Below are positions 1 to 5,290 of a DNA stretch of 6,997 bases, one piece after another. Below the pieces are notes generated by a model that saw only the letters and a program-made list of their open reading frames with translations, ran no database searches and was not told the origin of the DNA. The stretch spans positions 1-6,997 of the forward strand of contig CADCQX010000082.1 of NCBI GenBank assembly GCA_902803695.1, written 5' to 3'. This DNA comes from Oscillospiraceae bacterium (GTDB lineage: Bacteria; Bacillota; Clostridia; Saccharofermentanales; Saccharofermentanaceae). Position 1 is the first letter of the stretch; the number at the start of each line of letters is the position of its first letter. The translations under genes and the position numbers were made by a program.

Positions 1-75
1 AAAGAACACGAAGGCGAATATATACCTGACGAACAGGCAATCAGAGCGATCTTTTTGGCTTATGCCGGACTCTAA
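1..75 (+). CDS. C-terminal tail of an unidentified protein (5' end outside window)
   Basis: Frame 1 is open from the left edge and encodes 24 residues, ending in YAGL followed by TAA at 73-75. The tail is acidic at first (several Glu and Asp) and then hydrophobic (AIRAIFLAYAGL). The stop lies 18 bases before the ATG of the next gene, and that gap contains the next gene's ribosome binding site, so this is very probably the preceding gene of the same operon. Too little is present to name a family. Because the two following genes are glutamate ligases, the identity of this protein matters for the pathway; an ATP-grasp ligase or a transporter would both be informative, but nothing visible supports either. 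Confidence 0.6.
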   Translation, partial: KEHEGEYIPDEQAIRAIFLAYAGL

Positions 76-93
76 AACCGGAGGACAGTAAAA

Positions 94-1473
94 ATGAAAG
101 ACATAAGAGAACTGATCTACGACAAATATATCAAACCTACGGAATCCGACAGAAAAACATATGTCGGCGTTGAAGTTGAGATGCCCATCGTTAACCTCTC
201 AGGCGAGGCCACATCACATAATGTCAGCAGAAAGGCATTCAGCAGCATCGTTACAGAACTTGGGCTTAAAAAGACCAGGTTTGATAACAGAGGATATAAC
301 CACGAAGCAATAAACGAGAAAAACGGCGATCTGTTCTCTTTCGATTGTTCATACAACAATCTTGAGATATCTTTCGGCAAGGAAGGCAGTCTTTTAGATG
401 TCAACGGGAGACTCAAAGAATACATCCGCCTCTTCAACAGAGAACTCGGAAAAGACAATCACATCCTGACAGGTCTCGGCATACAGCCTTACTACAAAAA
501 GTGCAGACAGGATTACATCGACTGCGGCCGTTATAAAATGCTTGAAGGTTACCTGCGAAAGGCTGATGCCTGGAAAAGGATCGGCGGATTTCACAAGTAT
601 CCGGGCTTCGGAACATTTGCCAGCGCAACACAGATCCAGCTGGATGTAAAGAAAGAGGATCTTACTGAAACACTTAGGGTATTCTCACTTCTTGAACCAC
701 TTAAGGCAGTCATATTTGCAAATTCAGATATGCCCGAAGATGAACCCGGCCTCATATTGGCAAGAGATATGCTCTGGGAATACAGTACTCACGGCATCAA
801 TCCTCACAACATCGGAATTTATGATGTTAATATTTCAGACATCGATGCTCTTATCGACTATATCTCAACAACAAGCATCTTTTGCGCCGAAAGAGATAAG
901 AGATATATTTTCTTCCGCCCTGTTCCGTTCGCTGAATATGCAACACGCAATTTCATAGAAGGCGAATTCTATACACATGGCGAATACCACAAAACATTGT
1001 TTGAACCGGATGCAGAAAGAGACATTAAGCTCCTGCGTTCATATAAGTTCATCGAACTTACGGGCAGAGGGACTATTGAATACAGAAGCATGTGCACACA
1101 GCCCTTCAGTGAAGCTCTGGCAGGAATAGCATTCCAGTTGGGTTTGGCTTATAAACTTCCTGAATTAGATGAGATCCTGTCAAACGACAAGGTCATCTAT
1201 GGTCACAGTTATAACGCAAATGAACTCAGAAGACTGTTCAGTTATAAGGATCTTCCTTCTTTTGTAAACCGTGATGACTTAAGATCCTTGCTTCTTAAGA
1301 TCGTTAAATTATCTGAAGAAGGTCTTAAGGAGAGAGGACTGGGAGAAGAATCACTTCTGGCTCCTGTTTACGACCGTGCTGACAGAATATCTTCAGCAGG
1401 CAAGGACAAATTAAAACTTCTTTCTGAAGGCAAATCACTGACTGAGATCATTACTTCTTACTCACTGATCTGA
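94..1473 (+). CDS. GCS2-family glutamate-cysteine ligase-like protein (ATP-dependent carboxylate-amine ligase)
   Basis: A 459-residue protein that I assign to the glutamine-synthetase-like GCS2 family (plant-type GCL, EgtA, YbdK-like carboxylate-amine ligases). These enzymes activate the gamma-carboxyl of glutamate with ATP and join it to an amine. Supporting motifs are GVEVEMPIVNL (residues 25-35, acidic metal-binding strand), NNLEIS (88-93), the strand ATQIQLDV (178-185), and GRGTIEYRSMCTQPFSEAL (324-342), which matches the family's late G-x-(I/L)-E-x-R segment. The start is fixed by GGAGGA at 80-85, eight bases before the ATG. It is followed after 24 bases by a second, unrelated-looking glutamate-cysteine ligase, so the two probably share a pathway. 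The substrate is not certain: the position where EgtA and plant enzymes usually carry EPGGQ-x-E reads differently here (84-91). It is likely cytosolic, with no signal peptide or membrane segment. Confidence 0.75.
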   Translation: MKDIRELIYDKYIKPTESDRKTYVGVEVEMPIVNLSGEATSHNVSRKAFSSIVTELGLKKTRFDNRGYNHEAINEKNGDLFSFDCSYNNLEISFGKEGSLLDVNGRLKEYIRLFNRELGKDNHILTGLGIQPYYKKCRQDYIDCGRYKMLEGYLRKADAWKRIGGFHKYPGFGTFASATQIQLDVKKEDLTETLRVFSLLEPLKAVIFANSDMPEDEPGLILARDMLWEYSTHGINPHNIGIYDVNISDIDALIDYISTTSIFCAERDKRYIFFRPVPFAEYATRNFIEGEFYTHGEYHKTLFEPDAERDIKLLRSYKFIELTGRGTIEYRSMCTQPFSEALAGIAFQLGLAYKLPELDEILSNDKVIYGHSYNANELRRLFSYKDLPSFVNRDDLRSLLLKIVKLSEEGLKERGLGEESLLAPVYDRADRISSAGKDKLKLLSEGKSLTEIITSYSLI

Positions 1474-1497
1474 TTCCTGAGTCGCAGGAGTAACCAT

Positions 1498-2787
1498 ATG
1501 TTGCATTATAAAGATACGACAGTTAGCGCAGATTTTCCGGATTGCGAATTCGGTATAGAAAAGGAATCTCTCAGAGTTTTGGGAGACGGTACTTTCGCGC
1601 ATACTCCTCACCCCTTCCCGGCCGATAAATATATCGTAAGAGACTTCTGCGAGAATCAGCTTGAAATAAACACCGGCGTATCAAAGAATGAAGAGGAAGC
1701 GATAAAAGAACTCGAATCACATGAACGTCGTGTCCGCGAGACTATATTTAATCTTCCGGAAAAAGAATATGAATGGCACTTTTCAAACCCGCCTTACATA
1801 AAAGATGAAAAAGATATTCCCGTTGCAACATTCACGGGTCCCCTGTATGACAAGACAATATACAGGGATTATCTTGCCAAGATGTATGGTAAGTACAAGA
1901 TGACATTCAGTGGAATACATGTTAATTTTTCATTTGGGCAGAAACTGATAGAAGCAGATTACAAAGCTTCAGGGTCCGAGCTGTCCATCAGAGAATTCAA
2001 AGACAGACTTTATCTCGATCTGGCATCAAATCTTGTTTGTGACGGCTGGATACTTAATGTGCTGTTATCGGCATCACCTGTTTTAGACGGGTCTTTTCTG
2101 GAACAGGGCGTTAAAGGAAAGACGGATTTTCTCGGCATGGCTTCAGTTCGATGCAGCGAATTGGGTTATTGGAATCTCTTCGTCCCCGTGCTTGATTATG
2201 CGAGTACAAAAGCTTATGCAGACAGCATCAGAAAATACATTGATGATGGTCTTATCACATCTCAGACCGAACTCTACTATCCTGTAAGGATCAAACCGAG
2301 AGGACCTAATTCACTTGAAACTTTGGAAAAGAACGGGATCAATCACATTGAGCTCCGGAATGTCGATATCAATCCGTATGCTTACGGCGGACTTGATGTC
2401 CGCGATCTTAAGTTCATTCGTATACTCGCGTTATACGAAGCATCAAGACCGGCGGAAATATTGGGTGAAGAACGCCAGACAAACAGCGCGATCAACTTCA
2501 AGAATGCCGCTCATTTTGATCTCGATACAAACCGCATCATGTTAAGTGACGGAAGATATATAACCTTAAGAGAAGCTTCCTTGGAATTGCTCGGGAAAAT
2601 CGAAGGATTCTACAAGGAGTTGTATTCAGGATCATCAGATAAACAGGCTCTTGATACTTTTAACGTGATTGCTTATCAGAGAAGCAAAATAGACGGCAGC
2701 AGCAAGAGATATGCTGAACGTGTTCTTGAAGAATATGGCAATGATTTTCTGGGCAGCGGACTTAAAATGATCAAGACCGTTCTTTAA
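1498..2787 (+). CDS. gshA: Glutamate-cysteine ligase, GshA type (GshAB N-terminal-like)
   Basis: A 429-residue protein resembling the type 1 glutamate-cysteine ligase domain that makes gamma-glutamylcysteine from glutamate, cysteine and ATP. Motifs are FGIEKESLRV (18-27, the family's acidic signature), DFCENQLEINTG (49-60), FSGIHVNFSFG (137-147, matching SGxHxNFS of E. coli GshA), YYPVRIKPRG (260-269), and HIELRNVDINPYAYGGL (283-299, matching the ExR-x-LD-x-NP region). The protein ends where the ligase half of bifunctional GshAB would end; no ATP-grasp glutathione-synthetase domain follows in any frame, since the next gene lies on the other strand. AGGAG at 1486-1490 with a seven-base spacer fixes the start. 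Cotranscription with the upstream GCS2-like gene is likely. The product may therefore be gamma-glutamylcysteine itself, or an intermediate for another enzyme encoded elsewhere. Confidence 0.85.
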   Translation: MLHYKDTTVSADFPDCEFGIEKESLRVLGDGTFAHTPHPFPADKYIVRDFCENQLEINTGVSKNEEEAIKELESHERRVRETIFNLPEKEYEWHFSNPPYIKDEKDIPVATFTGPLYDKTIYRDYLAKMYGKYKMTFSGIHVNFSFGQKLIEADYKASGSELSIREFKDRLYLDLASNLVCDGWILNVLLSASPVLDGSFLEQGVKGKTDFLGMASVRCSELGYWNLFVPVLDYASTKAYADSIRKYIDDGLITSQTELYYPVRIKPRGPNSLETLEKNGINHIELRNVDINPYAYGGLDVRDLKFIRILALYEASRPAEILGEERQTNSAINFKNAAHFDLDTNRIMLSDGRYITLREASLELLGKIEGFYKELYSGSSDKQALDTFNVIAYQRSKIDGSSKRYAERVLEEYGNDFLGSGLKMIKTVL

Positions 2788-2800
2788 AGCGGATCAACTA

Positions 2801-3004
2801 TCATCCTGCCCTGTAATCACCCGACACTTCAATAAAAGAACGCTTTCCGAGGATATAATCATCATAAGCTGTTTCAGGATCTTTTCCGTGAAACACTTTA
2901 CACAGACCACACATATCACAGTCAGAAATACATGGAAATCTGTTCCTGATATACGATCTTCTCTCCTCTTCTGTTGAACTTATAATGTCAGGCGCCATGT
3001 CCAC
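2801..3004 (-). CDS. Small four-cysteine protein (paralogue of the 3016-3237 product)
   Basis: A 67-residue protein starting at GTG (3002-3004). GAGG (3014-3017 on the minus strand) sits nine bases upstream of the GTG but fifteen from the in-frame ATG at codon 3, so GTG is preferred. Cysteines 25, 29, 32 and 35 form C-x3-C-x2-C-x2-C, a plausible zinc or iron-sulfur site. They are preceded by a charged helix (TEEERRSYIR, 11-20) and followed by AYDDYILGKRSFIEV (46-60). The same layout and cysteine spacing occur in the neighbouring upstream gene, so the two are tandem paralogues. The upstream stop codon is 11 bases away and overlaps this gene's binding site, suggesting translational coupling. 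The function is not recognised; similar short cysteine proteins are common as unnamed proteins in Clostridia (recalled, not searched). Confidence 0.75.
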   Translation of the reverse strand: MDMAPDIISSTEEERRSYIRNRFPCISDCDMCGLCKVFHGKDPETAYDDYILGKRSFIEVSGDYRAG

Positions 3005-3013
3005 TAACTGTAA

Positions 3014-3018
3014 CCTCA
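3014..3018 (-). promoter_or_regulatory. Ribosome binding site selecting a GTG start
   Basis: The minus strand reads TGAGG here, nine bases before GTG at 3002-3004. The TGA in this site is the stop codon of the upstream four-cysteine gene, so ribosomes terminating there are placed directly on the next initiation site. Confidence 0.55.
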
Positions 3019-3237
3019 GGTGATCTGTCTGTTCTGGCGGTATTCTTCCATATACCCCATGTTGATCTCTATGATCTCACGCTTAGCGTCGATATAATCC
3101 TGGTAAATGTCCCATGGGGATCCGCCTCCCAGCCAACATGATGAACAGTTCTCACAACCGCCGCCACAATCAAGAGAAGCTCTTACGATCGCCTCACGTT
3201 CTTCACGAGTCGTATCTTTGATCAGGATGGATTTCAT
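3016..3237 (-). CDS. Small four-cysteine protein overlapping the tcdA stop codon
   Basis: A 73-residue protein with cysteines 24, 28, 31 and 34 in C-x3-C-x2-C-x2-C, set in a glycine-rich stretch (LDCGGGCENCSSCWLGGG, 22-39). The N-terminus IKDTTREEREAIVRASL is a charged helix and the C-terminal part DIYQDYIDAKREIIEINMGY resembles that of its downstream paralogue. Its ATG overlaps the tcdA stop by four bases (ATGA at 3234-3237), and AGGAGA (3248-3253, minus strand) lies ten bases upstream inside tcdA, so translation is probably coupled to tcdA. I do not recognise a characterised function. The cysteine spacing suits binding of one metal ion or cluster. The tcdA context allows, but does not prove, a role as a partner or sulfur or metal handling factor. 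Confidence 0.8.
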   Translation of the reverse strand: MKSILIKDTTREEREAIVRASLDCGGGCENCSSCWLGGGSPWDIYQDYIDAKREIIEINMGYMEEYRQNRQIT

Positions 3238-4016
3238 AGATTCTGCATCTCCTTTTCACGATAGCCTTCGCAAATATCATTAATTACTTCACCTGCAATT
3301 ATAAGTCCGACAACGGAAGGAACAAAAGACGTTGAACCCGGAATATCTCTTCGTTCGGTACATTTTCTGACAGTTCCGGGAGGACAGATACAATGCTGTC
3401 TGCAGCTGATCGACATATCCTCGAGCGGACGCATGGGCGGCTCTTTGGAATATACGACCTTCAAAGAATCTATTTCTCTTTTTCTGCATTCACGCCGCAT
3501 TACTTTAGCGAGCGGACAAATGGAAGTCTGATAGATATCTGCTATTTCGAAAGCGGCAGGATTTGTCTTGTTTCCTGCGCCCATAGAAGAGATGACCGGA
3601 ACTCCTGCTTTCTTTGCATTCTCTACTATAGCCAGCTTTCCGGTTACGGTATCAATGGCATCAACCACATAATCATAATCAGCAAAGTTAAACTGATCCT
3701 GCGTTTCCGGAAGATAAAACGTTTTGTACATTCTTACTTCACAATCAGGATTAATTTCTTTTATACGCTCTTCAGCCACATCAACTTTATATTTGCCTAC
3801 AGTCTTCCTTGTTGCCAAAATCTGTCTGTTGATATTGGTAAGACAGACCTTGTCATCGTCGATCAGATCCAATGCACCTATACCTGATCTTACAAGGGCT
3901 TCAACAACATAGCCTCCTACACCGCCTATGCCAAATATTGCAACACGGCATGCAGCCATGTGATCCATTGCTTCTTTTCCGTATAACAACTGTGTTCTCG
4001 AGAACTGATTCAGCAT
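3234..4016 (-). CDS. tcdA: tRNA threonylcarbamoyladenosine dehydratase TcdA (E1/ThiF-like)
   Basis: A 260-residue E1-like adenylating enzyme. TcdA (CsdL/YgdL) uses ATP to cyclise the t6A modification at tRNA position 37 to ct6A. Visible elements are the nucleotide-binding loop GIGGVGG (29-35), the acidic strand with the E1 signature DDDKVCLTNINRQ (53-65, including Asn61, Arg64 and Gln65), the DAIDTVTGK segment (119-127), and the C-terminal hallmark IPGSTSFVPSVVGLIIAGEVI (225-245, family consensus P-G-S-x-x-F-V-P-S). Residues 205-219 add four cysteines (205, 209, 211, 219), which I recall in Firmicute members and which may bind a metal. Length is normal for the family. The start is supported by AAGG (4025-4028, minus strand) with an eight-base spacer. 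It lies 33 bases after the HD-domain gene and overlaps the next small gene by four bases. MoeB or ThiF is less likely given the C-terminal motif. Confidence 0.9.
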   Translation of the reverse strand: MLNQFSRTQLLYGKEAMDHMAACRVAIFGIGGVGGYVVEALVRSGIGALDLIDDDKVCLTNINRQILATRKTVGKYKVDVAEERIKEINPDCEVRMYKTFYLPETQDQFNFADYDYVVDAIDTVTGKLAIVENAKKAGVPVISSMGAGNKTNPAAFEIADIYQTSICPLAKVMRRECRKREIDSLKVVYSKEPPMRPLEDMSISCRQHCICPPGTVRKCTERRDIPGSTSFVPSVVGLIIAGEVINDICEGYREKEMQNL

Positions 4017-4049
4017 ATAAACAACCTTGTTTTCCGTATATTCAGATGA

Positions 4050-4643
4050 TCAGGCCACAGATAATCTTGCATTCAATTCATCTTCAGTTGCAGCCATCGC
4101 CTGAAGAGTCATGGTAAGAAGCTTATCAAGTTCCCATCCCAACTGATCAGCTCCGCGCTCAATTACTTCCCTGGAGCATCCTGCAGCAAAACCTTTACTT
4201 TTATATTTCTTCTTCAAAGATTTAAGTTCCATGTCCTTCGTGCTCTTCGAAGGTCTCATAAGAGCTGCAGCACCAATCAGTCCTGTAAGTTCATCTGCAG
4301 CAAATAAGACCTTCTCCATCTCATGAACCGGTTCAACATCAATTGTCACACCACAGCCTACAGTAATGCCGTATCCGTGAGAACAGACCGCGTGGATAAT
4401 GTCATCACTTACTCCGCCGTCTTTTAAGAGTTCAGGTGCCTTCAGGCAATGTTCCTCAGGATAGATCTCAAAATCTATATCGTGCAGGAGTCCTACGATG
4501 CCCCAATATTCAGTTTCATCTGCAAACCCCAGTTCTTTGGCATACCACTGCATAACAAGTTCGACAGTCAGTGCATGCTGTATGTGGAACGGATCCTTGT
4601 TGTATTTCTTAAGTAATTCAAATGCTTCATCTCTGGTAATCAT
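4050..4643 (-). CDS. HD-domain phosphohydrolase family protein
   Basis: A 197-residue HD-superfamily protein. The metal-binding pattern is visible: His23 in HIQHAL, His54-Asp55 in GLLHDIDFE, His89 in CSHGYG, and Asp117 in ADELTGLI. Such proteins are usually metal-dependent phosphohydrolases acting on nucleotides or phosphorylated small molecules; the substrate of this subfamily is not known to me. The conserved RPSKSTKDME (130-139) and KSKGFAAGCSREVIERG (148-164) segments mark a subfamily common in Firmicutes (from memory). An upstream in-frame ATG at 4668-4670 would add nine residues, but it lies at the predicted transcript start and has no binding site; GGGAGA (4651-4656, minus strand) seven bases before 4643 supports the start given. 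It is the first gene of the tcdA operon, directly behind the promoter at 4683-4711. Confidence 0.88.
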   Translation of the reverse strand: MITRDEAFELLKKYNKDPFHIQHALTVELVMQWYAKELGFADETEYWGIVGLLHDIDFEIYPEEHCLKAPELLKDGGVSDDIIHAVCSHGYGITVGCGVTIDVEPVHEMEKVLFAADELTGLIGAAALMRPSKSTKDMELKSLKKKYKSKGFAAGCSREVIERGADQLGWELDKLLTMTLQAMAATEDELNARLSVA

Positions 4644-4650
4644 ATTTATA

Positions 4651-4656
4651 TCTCCC
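4651..4656 (-). promoter_or_regulatory. Ribosome binding site deciding the HD-protein start
   Basis: GGGAGA on the minus strand lies seven bases before the ATG at 4641-4643. It argues for the shorter 197-residue protein over the 206-residue reading that begins at 4670. Confidence 0.7.
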
Positions 4657-4682
4657 GTAATAATACCCACCTTGCGAATATG

Positions 4683-4711
4683 TTTATATCCAAGCCGGCC
4701 CGTTATGTCAA
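4683..4711 (-). promoter_or_regulatory. Sigma-70/SigA-type promoter of the HD-tcdA operon
   Basis: On the minus strand TTGACA (4706-4711, perfect -35 consensus) is followed by a 17-base spacer and TATAAA (4683-4688, one mismatch from the -10 consensus). Transcription would begin near 4675, leaving a leader of about 30 bases before the HD-protein ATG at 4643. Box quality and optimal spacing suggest a strong housekeeping promoter. I see no clear operator beside it. Confidence 0.75.
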
Positions 4712-4734
4712 GCGTTTCTGTTTCTTAAAGCAAT

Positions 4735-4767
4735 AAGGGGCATTCCATTTAGGAAATACCCCTTTTT
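4735..4767. terminator. Hairpin terminator between two leftward operons
   Basis: AAGGGG (4735-4740) pairs with CCCCTT (4759-4764); the stem continues through a C-A mismatch and a one-base bulge to CC/GG around a loop near 4747-4751. It lies 25 bases past the stop codon of the acetyltransferase gene, where a terminator of the right-hand leftward operon is expected. Read leftward, the 3' tract is TTATTGCTTT, an imperfect U-run; read rightward it is a clean run of five T, so the hairpin may act on both strands, including against antisense reading from the left. Confidence 0.6.
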
Positions 4768-4789
4768 CAAAGCTCATAAATGACAATTC

Positions 4790-5290
4790 TCACAGATCAA
4801 GTTCCATGTCGTAGCTAGTCACATCTCCGATCACAGACTCTGAAATCCCGTGATTTACGAAGCCGAAGCTCTCGTAAAATCCGATCAGTGATTCTTTGCA
4901 TGTCAGGGACACTCTCTTCTTCCCTCTCGCTTTAGCAACACACAAGATATGCAGAAGGAGTTTATGCGCCACCCCATTCTTTCTGTAATCAGGATGAACA
5001 GCCAATCCGTATATCAGAAGATTATCACCATCCTCATTGTATGCTCCGTCAGCCAGATAAAGATCATCAGTAATATATTTATGATCAGAAGAACTTCCGT
5101 TGACCAGTCCTACAGTCTTACCGTCTATTTCCGCTTTAAAAAACCACTGCGGGAACTTATTCAAGCGATAGCGGAAAGCTTCTTTTTTTGCAGCCTGCTC
5201 AGCAGAAAATGATAAAGCCTCTATATTATGAAGGTCATCAACATCTGCTACTGATGCGTTTGAGATCGTTATCTTATGTTCCGAAGACAT
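4790..5290 (-). CDS. GNAT-family N-acetyltransferase
   Basis: A 166-residue acetyl-CoA-dependent N-acetyltransferase. The acetyl-CoA binding motif A is IYGLAVHPDYRKNGVAHKLL (93-112), with the R-x-x-G-x-A type loop at 103-108 (Arg103, Gly106, Ala108), and motif B is LIGFYESFGFVNHG (135-148). The N-terminal region VADVDDLHNIEALSFSAEQAA (14-34) resembles the arylalkylamine N-acetyltransferase-like branch, so a small amine or amino acid is a reasonable substrate, but none can be named. The start at 5288-5290 is chosen because GGAGGA (5302-5307, minus strand) lies 11 bases upstream; longer readings to 5380 lie wholly inside metY. The first 17 bases overlap the end of metY, so the gene is last in the ABC-yezD-metY operon and probably translationally coupled to metY. 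A terminator-like hairpin follows. Confidence 0.85.
   Translation of the reverse strand: MSSEHKITISNASVADVDDLHNIEALSFSAEQAAKKEAFRYRLNKFPQWFFKAEIDGKTVGLVNGSSSDHKYITDDLYLADGAYNEDGDNLLIYGLAVHPDYRKNGVAHKLLLHILCVAKARGKKRVSLTCKESLIGFYESFGFVNHGISESVIGDVTSYDMELDL

Noticed and set aside
117..458. A 113-codon leftward open frame opposite the GCS2-like gene
   Set aside because: It is a serine- and leucine-rich antisense shadow of conserved coding sequence.
94..2787. The two ligase genes as halves of one broken fusion gene
   Set aside because: Each protein carries its own N-terminal acidic motif and full domain, each has a proper binding site, and the frames are separated by a normal 24-base gap.
1498..2787. 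A complete bifunctional GshAB
   Set aside because: The protein ends at 429 residues and no ATP-grasp domain follows in any rightward frame; the next gene is on the opposite strand.
3393..3887. A 164-codon rightward open frame opposite tcdA
   Set aside because: It is antisense to the conserved core of tcdA and shows no family motif or initiation site.
4644..4789. A riboswitch or small RNA in the longest intergenic gap
   Set aside because: Beyond the promoter and the simple hairpin I see no multi-helix structure or conserved S-box, T-box or similar motif, and the predicted leader of the HD gene is only about 30 bases.
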